Source of the DNA: Brachyhypopomus gauderio
Lineage: Eukaryota > Chordata > Actinopteri > Gymnotiformes > Hypopomidae
Direction of reading: 5' to 3'
DNA length: 64,000 nt
NCBI RefSeq assembly: GCF_052324685.1
Contig: NC_135212.1
Coordinates: 49,501,898 to 49,565,897 of the forward strand
Shown here: positions 7,868 through 16,844 of the stretch, one piece after another
How the letters are laid out: each line of letters begins with the position of its first letter
Numbering within the stretch: position 1 is the stretch's first letter
Position numbers and translations under genes: made by a program
The notes under the pieces: model-generated
What the model was told of the DNA's origin: nothing
The model's input: only the letters and a program-made list of their open reading frames with translations
The model's database searches: none

Positions 7868-8360
7868 GTTGAGGGTGTACTCGCCAGATGCACTTGCCGC
7901 ATGCAACACACGCGTTGATGCTGTGGAGAACAATTCAAGGTACACCTTACATTTTGAATAAAATCTTTCAGAAGACAAAAATACGTAACATATGTGGTGT
8001 TACGTATGTAGGCCTACTTATCAACGTACCTTCATGTAGTTGTAGCCAACAGTTGCTACACAGCCAGGGTGTACTCGCTGCATGCAACGGGCCACCGGCG
8101 TGTTCCTGCGTGCACTGTGTATGCACGCACCTTCATGATGTCTGTCAACGGCGCACTGCAAAGAACAAAGTACATGTTATATTTTGAACGAATTTATTCA
8201 TGTGTACCAGCCAGGGACCCTCTTTCTTACATTTGCGGCAGGTTCATCGTTCATCGCTGCCAAGGTCAACGGGCCACCGGCGTGTTCCTGCGCGCACTGT
8301 GTATGCACGCACAGAAGTACATGTTATATTTAGAACGAATTCATTCATGTATAAATTGAT
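7868..8360 (-). pseudogene. Degenerate partial copies of the transposase 3' end
   Basis: Three scrambled fragments resemble the exon 3/intron 2 region of the transposase in the same orientation. 7868-7985 matches parts of 8746-8793 then 9101-9127. 8021-8206 matches 8666-8717 then 9001-9135. 8207-8360 matches 8712-8750 then about 8970-9150. The middle copy retains the splice acceptor (CTTTGCAG before TGCGCC) but carries a four-base insertion just after it, so it would be out of frame. Each copy has lost most of the zinc-finger coding segment. Confidence 0.7.
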
Positions 8361-8580
8361 TCTGTGAAAATGTCACAGGCATGGGTCATAACAGAACGGG
8401 AATCCAATTCCAGCAACCATGAGAAAAATAACCAGCAACCACGACGAGAAATAAACAGAGGACTAACACGGAAACAGACATGAAATGGCAGGAGATGCGG
8501 GGCAGACCGTGACACCGGGTTTCATGATGTGCGACTGTGGAACAGAAAGAGAAGAGATTTTTGGTTATGTTCAAATAATA
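8361..8580. other. Transposon spacer, no gene recognised
   Basis: AG-rich sequence between the degenerate 3'-end copies and the microsatellite. I see no coding potential, RNA gene or strong repeat. Confidence 0.4.
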
Positions 8581-8667
8581 GTGTGTGTGTATATATATGT
8601 GTGTGTGATTGGTTGTCTGTATATATATATAATATATTTATATATATATATATATATATAAATATAC
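8581..8667. repeat. TG/TA microsatellite just 3' of the transposase stop codon
   Basis: Alternating GT and AT dinucleotide tracts: (GT)n then (AT)n, again (GT)n, and a long (TA)n run ending at about 8667. It begins within 15 bp downstream of the transposase stop at 8682, so it would lie in the 3' untranslated region. I found no convincing polyadenylation signal between stop and tract. Confidence 0.85.
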
Positions 8668-8681
8668 TTATCGACGTACCT

Positions 8682-10552
8682 TCATGTAGTTTTAGGTACA
8701 CAGTTGCCACACAGCCAGGGACACTCTGCCCTACACTTGCGACAGGTGTACTTGCCGCATGCAGCGCACGGGGTTATGCTGTGGTTCCGGTTGCAGTTTG
8801 TCTGCACCTGACACGTAGTCTTCTTTCCAGGAGCAGGCGAAGGACGTGGCGTTCTCTTCAACTCCTTTTCCTGTAGGAAACGAAGACGGAGTTCCTCAGC
8901 AAGAGTACACATAAAAACTCTCCTACTCTCTGTGGACCCCGTACATGCCGTGTACAAAACATGCGCGTTCATCGCTGCCAGGTCAAGTATGTTATAAAAC
9001 ACTGCAACGGGCCACCGGCGTGTTCCTGCGCGCACTGTGTATGCACGCGCCTTCTGGTCCATGATGTCAACGGCGCACTGCAAAGAACAAATACAAAGAA
9101 GTACATGTTATATTTTGAATAAATTCATTCATGTATGATAAATTGATTTATCAATGCCAACACATGCATACCTTCGTCCGGTTGTAGTCCGTCACAGTGT
9201 TTGGCTTCTTTTTGCGGTCGTCTGCAATCTCCACGTGCGTGTGCATAGTGCTCAGAACGCAAACTGTTTTGTTGGGCTTGGAGGCATACACCGTCAGAAG
9301 CGCATCATCGGATCTGTACACCTCCGTTGACAACTTCTCACGTCCCTTGGCGTTTTTGGCTTCCAAAGGAACTTCTCGGCGAATCTTGTTCATTGTCCCA
9401 AGCAGAGTCGTGTTGCATTCCAGCAGCTTCTTAGCCAGGGAAAGAGATGTGAAAAAATTGTCTGTGGCTACAGTTCTGCCCTTGCCCAGGTATGGCTTCA
9501 TAAGCTTCATCACCACATTCTCGGACACTCTTTCCCCCTTGGGACGATCGGGGTCCTTTCCAAGGTATGGAATGGCGTTGCACATGTACTTTGTGTTCAA
9601 CTCAGAAGCAACCCAAAACTTTATTCCAAACTTGTCCGGCTTTGAGGCAATGTACTGGGTGAATGGACAGCGAACCTTGGTCGGAAACAGCTGCTCGTCG
9701 ACTGTCAGTTCCTTGCCTGGGGTATAGCACAAAATGCAGTTGTTCACAAATCGCTGCCAGATGTCCGAAATCGCAGCAAATCTGTCGCTCTTTGCACGCT
9801 CCGCACGGGTGTCCTTATTATCAAAGCGCAAGTACCGCATGATTTCTTGGTAGCGGTCCCGTGCCATTGTCTCCTGGATCGAAGGCACAGCGAACATTGC
9901 CGACCAACAGTCCGACATCGCTCCAACTGGACAGAGGACTGCTCGTAGAAATAGGATTGCTACGAATGCCATAAACTCGCTGACCGACAAACTCCAGCTG
10001 CTGTCTGTTCTGCGGGCTTCATGGACAGTGCAGTCTGTGATGATTCGCAGCATCTCCATGTCGAGCAAACACAGAAAACTCTGCAGTCTGCTTGTGATCC
10101 TACGCTGTATTAGTAAAAGTAAACAAATGACGCTAGGTAAATTACACGTACTAAATATCATTCAAACACAAGCAGAAACACTGGAAAGAAATATGAAGTT
10201 ACTATACCTTTGCATGCTCTGTAGGCCCGGACGGCTCAACAAATGTTGAATTAGGCGAACAGCTGCTGACACGAGAGCGTGCGATGCCAACCTTCTCCCA
10301 AACAGTTCCATCTTTTGCCCGTACGGTTGGTGCAGGTGTGGTGTCAGCCTGTGTCCGTCTCTTCCTTGGAGGGCTCTGTTGTACCTCATCCGATGTACTG
10401 CTTCTTTCTTCATCGGATGAATCGCTGGTCAAAAAACAGGAGGGTCCTTCTCCCGCATCGGACTCACAGCAGTCCTCGTTGGTCAGCAAAGCCGCAACTT
10501 CTTGACCGGTGAACGTCCTCTGTCTTGCCATGGTGTTTTGCGTCGTCTCCAC
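8682..10552 (-). CDS. piggyBac transposase, three exons, apparently intact
   Basis: Catalyses excision at TTAA and hairpin-mediated integration. Exons on the minus strand are 10552-10208, 10104-9172 and 9077-8682, all joined in phase 0 at GT-AG introns, giving about 557 residues, normal for the family. Residues 1-115 are acidic and serine-rich with a basic patch (PPRKRRTQ), a likely nuclear signal. The RNase H-like core holds the catalytic aspartates: D251 (TVDEQLFP), D330 (ATDNFFTS), and D430/D433 (VDIMDQ, just after the second splice). Their spacing is close to that of the moth enzyme (268, 346, 447, 450). The C-terminus (about 515-554) is a Cys/His cluster fitting the cross-brace finger that binds terminal repeats. 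I chose ATG 10552; ATG 10531 (MARQ) is an alternative. No stop or frameshift is seen once spliced. Confidence 0.88.
9078..9171 (-). other. Transposase intron 2
   Basis: A 94-nt intron with donor AAG/GTATGC at 9172/9171 and acceptor TTTGCAG ending at 9078. Splicing joins TDYNRTK to CAVDIMDQ, rebuilding the last catalytic motif. Confidence 0.85.
10105..10207 (-). other. Transposase intron 1
   Basis: A 103-nt intron with donor AAAG/GTATAG at 10208/10207 and acceptor AATACAG at the 10105 side. A branch-like TACTAAT precedes the acceptor closely. Its sequence is the apparent source of the minisatellite at 10771-11615. Confidence 0.75.
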
Positions 10553-10640
10553 ACAGGATAGTAGTGAAAATGTAAGTCGCCTGCCTTTGGGTTTCAGCTT
10601 TTATCATGACTCTGAAGAACACACCCACAACAGCGCATAC

Positions 10641-10658
10641 TAATTATACTTTATTATA
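10641..10658 (-). promoter_or_regulatory. Possible TATA elements of the transposase gene
   Basis: On the minus strand TATAATAA (10658-10651) and TATAATTA (10648-10641) lie about 90-105 bp upstream of the chosen ATG. Position is reasonable for a pol II core promoter, but AT-rich motifs are common in this element. Confidence 0.25.
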
Positions 10659-10714
10659 ATAGGTGGCGCTTCACACATAACGCCGAAACCGAAACCGGGC
10701 TAATCCCCTGCATA

Positions 10715-10746
10715 CACGGGAACAATAAAAGTTGATTGGACCCGTG
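10715..10746. repeat. CACGGG/CCCGTG inverted repeat, first copy
   Basis: CACGGG (10715-10720) and CCCGTG (10741-10746) form a six-pair hairpin with a 20-nt loop. A second small hairpin, CACGG-CAAT-CCGTG, follows at about 10756-10769. The same inverted repeat recurs inside the 137-bp repeat at 11701-11723 and 11838-11860. Confidence 0.6.
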
Positions 10747-10770
10747 ATAATGGTTCACGGCAATCCGTGA

Positions 10771-11615
10771 ATATCAGTCAAACACAAGCATAAACACTGC
10801 AAAAAATATTATATTACTATGCTGTATGAGTAAAAATAAATAAATGACGCTAAGTTATTTACACAAACGAAATATCTTATTTACACAAACGAAATATCAG
10901 TCAAACACAAGCATAAACACTGCAAAAAATATTATATTACTATGCTGTATGAGTAAAAATAAATAAATGACGCTAAGTTATTTACACAAACGAAATATCT
11001 TATTTACACGAACGAAATATCAGTCAAACACAAGAAAACACAAAAAATATTATATTACTATGCTGTATGAGTAAAAATAAATAAATGACGCTAAGTTATT
11101 TACACAAACGAAATATCTTATTTACACGAACGAAATATCAGTCAAACACAAGCATAAACACTGCAAAAAATATTATATTACTATGCTGTATGAGTAAAAA
11201 TAAATAAATGACGCTAAGTTATTTACACAAACGAAATATCTTATTTACACGAACGAAATATCAGTCAAACACAAGAAAACACAAAAAATATTATATTACT
11301 ATGCTGTATGAGTAAAAATAAATAAATGACGCTAAGTTATTTACACAAACGAAATATCTTATTTACACGAACGAAATATCAGTCAAACACAAGCATAAAC
11401 ACTGCAAAAAATATTATATTACTATGCTGTATGAGTAAAAATAAATAAATGACGCTAAGTTATTTACATGAACGAAATATCTTATTTACACAAACGAAAT
11501 ATCAGTCAAACACAAGCATAAACACTGCAAAAAAATATTATGTTACTATGCTGTATGAGTAAAAATAAGTAAATGTACAAATAAATATTACTTTACTATA
11601 CCTTTATTACTTTGT
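10771..11615. repeat. Minisatellite of 118/123-bp units related to transposase intron 1
   Basis: Seven starts of CAGTCAAACACAAG at 10775, 10898, 11021, 11139, 11262, 11380 and 11503 give spacings of 123, 123, 118, 123, 118 and 123 bp. The short form lacks five bases in GCATAAACACTGC. Each unit aligns with 10102-10206, sharing GCTGTAT-AGTAAAA, AAATGACGCTA, AAATATC and TCAAACACAAGC, plus an internal 22-bp duplication not present in the intron. The last unit ends in TTACTATACCTTTA, matching the intron's donor side. It lies upstream of the transposase gene. Confidence 0.85.
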
Positions 11616-11620
11616 TGCTG

Positions 11621-11970
11621 CTATTGAAGTGCATACACAAGAAAATCTGGGACGCTTGCTTCATACATAACGCCAATACCACGCTAATGATAATGTGTTT
11701 CACGGGAACAATATGAACCCGTGATAATGGTTGGTTCAGCCATGTAAATGTGTGGCGCTATTGAAGTGCATACACAAGAAAATCTGGGACGTTTGCTTCA
11801 TACATAACGCCAATACCACGCTAATGATAATGTGTTTCACGGGAACAATATGGACCCGTGATAATGGTTGGTTCAGCCATGTAAATGTGTGGCGCTATTG
11901 AAGTGCATGCACAAGAAAATCTGAGACGCTTGCTTCATACATAACGCCAATACCACGCTAATGATAATGG
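11621..11970. repeat. 137-bp direct repeat with hairpin, two full units and a partial
   Basis: Units begin CTATTGAAGTGCAT at 11621, 11758 and 11895, a constant 137-bp period. The first two contain CACGGG...CCCGTG inverted repeats (11701-11723, 11838-11860). The third lacks that hairpin and joins unrelated sequence at about 11970. It resembles the single copy around 10660-10770, including CATAACGCC and CCCGTGATAATGG. Confidence 0.8.
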
Positions 11971-12240
11971 TTCACCGCTCTAAATAATACTTATGTCAAT
12001 ATGTAGCGCTTCACACATAACGCCGAAACAGGGCTAAACTTTATTTATTTATTTTAGACTACAAACTAGACCTGGTGCACACAGACTGCACACAGACTAG
12101 ACCTGGTGCACCACAGAGCTCCTGCCACAGAGCTCCTGCCTGTCTTTCTGCTCCTGTCTTGCTCTGAAATTAACATATGTATGGTCCTGCTAATTGGGCA
12201 GGAGAAGGAGGGGTGATGTCCTCAGAACCTTGAAATCTCA
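11971..12240. other. Right subterminal region of the transposon
   Basis: Non-coding. Contains GCGCTTCACACATAACGCC (also near 10666), short direct repeats AGACCTGGTGCAC twice and CACAGAGCTCCTGCC in tandem (about 12068-12142), and a six-pair hairpin TCCTGC/GCAGGA at 12185-12203 with a seven-base loop. Likely part of the right-end transposase-binding arm. Confidence 0.45.
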
Positions 12241-12252
12241 GGAGTTCCAGTG
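12241..12252 (-). repeat. Right terminal inverted repeat of piggyBac
   Basis: Reads CACTGGAACTCC inward from the right tip on the minus strand, matching the left terminal repeat imperfectly. Confidence 0.8.
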
Positions 12253-12256
12253 TTAA
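12253..12256. repeat. TTAA target-site duplication, right
   Basis: TTAA at the right junction, followed directly by AGAAAGC, the expected continuation of the array spacer. Confidence 0.93.
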
Positions 12257-12268
12257 AGAAAGCAACAC

Positions 12269-12350
12269 CGACGAAGGTGGGATTCGAACCCACGCGTGCT
12301 ATGCATAATGGATTAGCAGTCCATCGTCTTAACCTCTCGGCCACCTCGTC
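12269..12350 (-). tRNA. tRNA-Ser(GCT) directly abutting the transposon
   Basis: First tRNA right of the element. Cloverleaf is intact except the D stem 3' strand, GAC instead of GGC, giving one mismatch. Its 3' flank runs only 12 nt before the TTAA target duplication, and the natural trailer is replaced by the right end of piggyBac. No run of four Ts occurs before the element, so a pol III transcript would be expected to enter the element. The unoccupied sister gene is at 59991-60072. Confidence 0.7.
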
Positions 12351-12482
12351 AATTACAGTTGTGTGTCGATTGCGATTTCAAAGATGCAAACACTTTCACA
12401 GCACAAAAGGAGGCTTGTCTGACTTGTGGGTCCTGCACTTACATCAGAAGACACGATTGTCAGAAATTTAAAAAAGCAACAC

Positions 12483-12564
12483 CGACGAAGGTGGGATTCG
12501 AACCCACGCGTGCTATGCAAAATGGATAAGCAGTCCATCACCTTAACCTCTAGGCCACCTCGTC
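12483..12564 (-). tRNA. tRNA-Ser(GCT) variant with T37 and weakened variable arm
   Basis: The anticodon loop is CTGCTTA (T at 37) and the variable arm 5' side is altered (TTTTGC instead of TTGTGC), removing one arm pair. The D stem has a G-T pair and the A box reads TGGCCTAGAGG. A six-T terminator is present (tttaaaaaagc on plus). The sister copy at 60205-60286 has the normal CTGCTAA loop, so position 37 differs between otherwise near-identical units. Confidence 0.6.
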
Positions 12565-12696
12565 GTTTGTGGTTGTGTGTCGATAGCAATTTCAAAGAAG
12601 CAAACACTTTCACAGCACAAAAGAAGGCTTTTTTGACTTGTGGGTCCTGTAGTTACAGCAGGAGACACGATTGTCAGAAATTAAAGAAAGCAACAA

Positions 12697-12778
12697 CGAC
12701 GAAGGTGGGATTCGAACCCACACGGGCTATGCATAATGGATTAGCAGTCCATCGCCTTAATCTCTCGGCCACCTTGTC
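12697..12778 (-). tRNA. tRNA-Ser(GCT) variant with weakened variable arm and acceptor
   Basis: The variable arm reads ATGC-ATA-GCCC, with impaired pairing, and the acceptor 5' strand is GACAAGG with an A-C mismatch. The T arm and anticodon arm are intact. The sister copy at 60419-60500 has an additional change in the T stem. Confidence 0.5.
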
Positions 12779-13766
12779 GTTTGTGGTTGTGTGTCGATTG
12801 CGATTTCAAAGATGCAAACACTTTCACAGCACAAAAGCAGCCGTATATGACTTGTGGGTACTGCACTTACAACAGGAGACACGATTGTCAGAAATTAAGG
12901 AAAGCAACACCGACGAAGGTGGGATTCGAACCCACGCGTGCTATGCACAATGGATTAGCAGTCCATCGCCTTAACCTCTCGGCCACCTCGTCAATTACAG
13001 TTGTGTGTCGATTGCGATTTCAAAGATGCAAACACTTTCACAGCACAAAAGGAGGCTTATCTGACTTGTGGGTCCTGCACTTACTTCAGGAGACACGATT
13101 GTCAGAAATTAAAGAAAACAACACCGACGAATGTGGTATTCAAACCCACGCGTGCAAAGCACAATGGATTAGCAGTCCATCGCCTTAACCTCTTGGCTAC
13201 CTCGTCGCTTGTGGTTTTGTGTCGATTGCGATTTCAAAGATGCAAACACTTTCACAGCACAAAAGCAGCCGTATCTGACTTGTGGGTACTGCACTTACAC
13301 CAGGAGACACGATTGTCAGAAATTAAAGAAAGCAACACCGACGAAGGTGGGATTCGAACCCACGCGTGCTATGCATAATGGATTAGCAGTCCATCTCCTT
13401 AACCTCTCGGCCACCTCGTCAATCACGGTTGTGTGTCGATTGCGATTTCAAAGATGCAAACACTTTCACAGCACAAAAGGAGGCTTGTCTGACTTGTGGG
13501 TCCTGCACTTACATCAGGAGACACGATTGTCAGAAATTTAAAAAAGCAACACCGACGAAGGTGGGATTCGAACCCACGCGAGCTATGCAAAATGGATAAG
13601 CAGTCCATCACCTTAACCTCTAGGCCACCTCGTCGTTTGTGGTTGTGTGTCGATAGCAATTTCAAAGAAGCAAACACTTTCACAGCACAAAAGAAGGCTT
13701 TTTTGACTTGTGGGTCCTGCACTTACATCAGGAGACACGATTGTCAGAAATTTAAAAAAGCAACAC

Positions 13767-13848
13767 CGACGAAGGTGGGATTCGAACCCAGGCGTGCTAT
13801 GCAAAATTGATTAGCAGTCCATCACCTTAACCTCTAGGCCACCTAGTC
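13767..13848 (-). pseudogene. tRNA-Ser(GCT) pseudogene with multiple changes
   Basis: This copy combines an anticodon-stem mismatch (TCAAT), an altered variable arm, A box TGGCCTAGAGG, a T-stem change (plus aggcg for acgcg) and a G-to-T change near the 5' end (GACTAGG). The sister copy 7,062 bp away at 20829-20910 lacks the T-stem change and has GACAAGG, so these two differences arose after the 33-unit duplication. Confidence 0.6.
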
Positions 13849-16762
13849 GTTTGTGGTTGTTTGTCTATTGCGATTTCAAAGATGCAAACACTTTCACAGC
13901 ACAAAAGAAGGCTTATCTGACTTGTGGGTCCTGCACTTACACCAGGAGACACGATTGTCAGAAATTAAAGAAAGCAACACCGACGAAGGTGGGATTCTAA
14001 CCCACGCGTGCTATGCACAATGGATTAGCAGTCCATCGCCTTAACCTCTCGGCCACCTCGTCAATTACGGTTGTGTGTCGATTGCGATTTCAAAGATGCA
14101 AATACTTTCACAGCACAAAAGGAGGCGTATCTGACTTGTGGGTCCTGCACTTATATCAGGAGACACGATGGTCAGAAATTAAAGAAAGCAACACCGACGA
14201 AGGTGGGATTCGAACCCACGCGTGCTATGCACAATGGATTAGCAGTCCATCGCCTTAACCTCTCGGCCACCTCGTCGTTTGTGGTTGTGTGTCGATAGCA
14301 ATTTCAAAGAAGCAAACACTTTCACAGCACAAAAGAAGGCTTTTCTGACTTGTGGGTCCTGTAGTTACAGCAGGAGACACGATTGTCAGAAATTAAAGAA
14401 AGCAACACCGACGGAGGTGGGATTCGAACACACACGTGCTATGCATAATGGATTAGCAGTCCATCGCCTTAATCTATCGGCCACCTTGTCGTTTGTGCTT
14501 GTGTGTCGATTGCGATTTCAAAGATGCAAACACTTTCACAGCACAAAAGCAGCCGTATATGACTTGTGGGTCCTGCACTTACAACAGGAGACACGATTGT
14601 CAGAAATTAAAGAAAGCAACACCGACGAAGGTGGGATTCGAACCCACGCATGCTATGCACAATGGATTAGCAGTCCATCGCCTTAACCTCTCGGCCACCT
14701 CGTTGTTTGTGGTGGTGTGTCGATTGCGATTTCAAAGATGCAAACACTTTCACAGCACAAAAGGAGGCTTATCTGACTTGTGGGTCCTGCTCTTATATCA
14801 GGAGACACGATTGTCAGAAATTAAAGAAAGCAACACCGACGAAGGTGGGATTCGAACCCACGCGTGCTATGCACAAGGGATTAGCAGTCCATCGCCTTAA
14901 CCTCTCGGCCACCTCGTCAATTACAGTTGTGTGTCGATTGCGATTTCAAAGATGCAAACACTTTCACAGCACAAAAGGAGGCTTATCTGACTTGTGGGTC
15001 CTGCACTTACTTCAGGAGACACGATTGTCAGAAATTAAAGAAAACAACACCGACAAATGTGGTATTCAAACCCACGCGTGCAAAGCACAATGGATTAGCA
15101 GTCCATCGCCTTAACCTCTTGGCTACCTCGTCGCTTGCGGTTTTGTGTCGATTGCGATTTCAAAGATGCAAACACTTTCACAGCACAAAAGCAGCCGTAT
15201 CTGACTTGTGGGTCCTGCACTTACACCAGGAGACACGATTGTCAGAAATTAAAAAAAGCAACACCGACGAAGGTGGGATTCGAACACACGCGTGCTATGC
15301 ACAATGGATAAGCAGTCCATCGCCTTAACCTCTCGGCCACCTTGTCAATTATGGTTGTGTGTCGATTGCGATTTCAAAGATGCAAACACTTTCACAACAC
15401 AAAAGCAGGCTTGTCTGACTTGTGGGTCCTGCACTTACATCAGGAGACACGATTGTCAGAAATTAAAAAAAGCAACACCGACGAAGGTGGGATTCAAACC
15501 CACGCGTGCAAAGCACAATGGATTAGCAGTCCATCGCCTTAACCTCTCGGCCACCTCGTCAATTATGGTTGTGTGTCGATTGTGATTTCAAAGATGCAAA
15601 CACTTTCACAGCACAAAAGCAGGCTTGTCTGACTTGTGGGTCCTGCACTTACATCAGGAGACACGATTGTCAGAAATTAAAAAAAGCAACACCGACGAAG
15701 GTGGGATTCGAACCCACGCGTGCAAAGCACAATGGATTAGCAGTCCATCACCTTAACCTCTCGGCCACCTCATCGTTTGTGGTTGTGTGTCGATAGCAAT
15801 TTCAAAGAAGCAAGCACTTTCACAGCACAAAAGAAGGCCTTTCTGACTTGTGGGTCCTGTAGTTACAGCAGGAGACACGATTGTCAGAAATTAAAGAAAG
15901 CAACACCGACGAAGGTGGGATTCGAACCCACGCGTGCTATGCACAATGGATTAGCAGTCCATCGCCTTAACCTCTCGGCCACCTCGTCAATTACGGTTGT
16001 GTGTCGATTGCGATTTCAAAGATGCAAATACTTTCACAGCACAAAAGGAGGCTTATCTGACTTGTTGGTCCTGCACTTACAACAGGAGACACGATTGTCA
16101 GAAATTAAAGAAAGCAACACAGACGAAGGTGGGATTCGAACCCACGCGTGCTATGCACAATGGATTAGCAGTCCATTGCCTTAACCTCTCGGCCACCTCG
16201 TCGTTTGTGGTTGTGTGTCGATTGCGATTTCAAAGATGCAAACACTTTCACAGCACAAAAGGAGGCTTATCTGACTTGTGGGTCCTGCACTTATATCAGG
16301 AGACACGATTGTCAGAAATTAAAGAAAGCAACACCGACGAAGGTGGGATTCGAACCCACGCGTGCTATGCACAATGGATTAGCAGTCCATCGCCTTAACC
16401 TCTCGGCCACCTTGTCAATTACAGTTGTGTGTCGATTGCGATTTCAAAGATGCAAACACTTTCACAGCACAAAAGGAGGCTTATCTGACTTGTGGGTCCT
16501 GCACTTATATCAGGAGACACGACTGTCAGAAATTAAAGAAAACAACACCGACGAAGGTGGGATTCGAACCCACGCATGCTATGCACAATGGATTAGCAGT
16601 CCATCGCCTTAACCTCTCGGCCACCTCGTCAATTACAGTTGTGTGTCGATTGCGATTTCAAAGATGCAAACACTATCACAGCACAAAAGAAGGCTTATCT
16701 GACTTGTGGGTCCTGCACTTATATCAGGAGACACGATTGTCAGAAATTAAAGAAAGCAACAC

Positions 16763-16844
16763 CGACGAAGGTGGGATTCGAACCCACGCGTGCTATGCAC
16801 AATGGATTAGCAGTACATCGCCTTAACCTCTCGGCCACCTCGTC
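16763..16844 (-). tRNA. tRNA-Ser(GCT) with substitution in the anticodon stem 5' strand
   Basis: The anticodon stem reads ATGTA instead of ATGGA, giving a T-C mismatch one pair from the loop. Everything else matches the intact ATA-loop form. The same base is present in the sister copy at 23825-23906, so it predates the 33-unit duplication. Confidence 0.6.

Larger units (their letters stand above)
7244..12252 (-). mobile_element. piggyBac-family DNA transposon, 5,009 bp, apparently complete
   Basis: Cut-and-paste element inserted in a spacer of the tRNA array. Evidence seen: TTAA on both sides (7240-7243, 12253-12256); imperfect terminal inverted repeats CACTAGGAACCC and CACTGGAACTCC; an internal minus-strand gene for a DDE_Tnp_1_7-type transposase with all catalytic acids; and exact restoration of the 214-bp array when element plus one TTAA is removed. 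About 1.4 kb left of the gene and 1.7 kb right of it are non-coding and built largely from degenerate copies of the element's own sequence. The TTAA target duplication is the family hallmark. Intact ends and reading frame suggest a young, possibly active copy (inference). Confidence 0.95.

Noticed and set aside
8529-8876. A plus-strand frame across the TG/TA tract
   Set aside because: Low-complexity translation of the microsatellite continuing antisense to exon 3.
9197-9727. A 176-codon plus-strand frame inside the transposon
   Set aside because: It is the reverse complement of transposase exon 2, whose frame has family motifs and catalytic residues.
9151-10161. Transposase as a single-exon gene starting at 10161
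   Set aside because: The first residues of that frame are intron-like and the frame lacks the last catalytic motif; GT-AG splicing to exons 1 and 3 rebuilds a full-length family member.
12269-12350. tRNA disrupted by the transposon
   Set aside because: The element lies 12 nt beyond the tRNA 3' end in the spacer; the tRNA and its internal promoter are whole.
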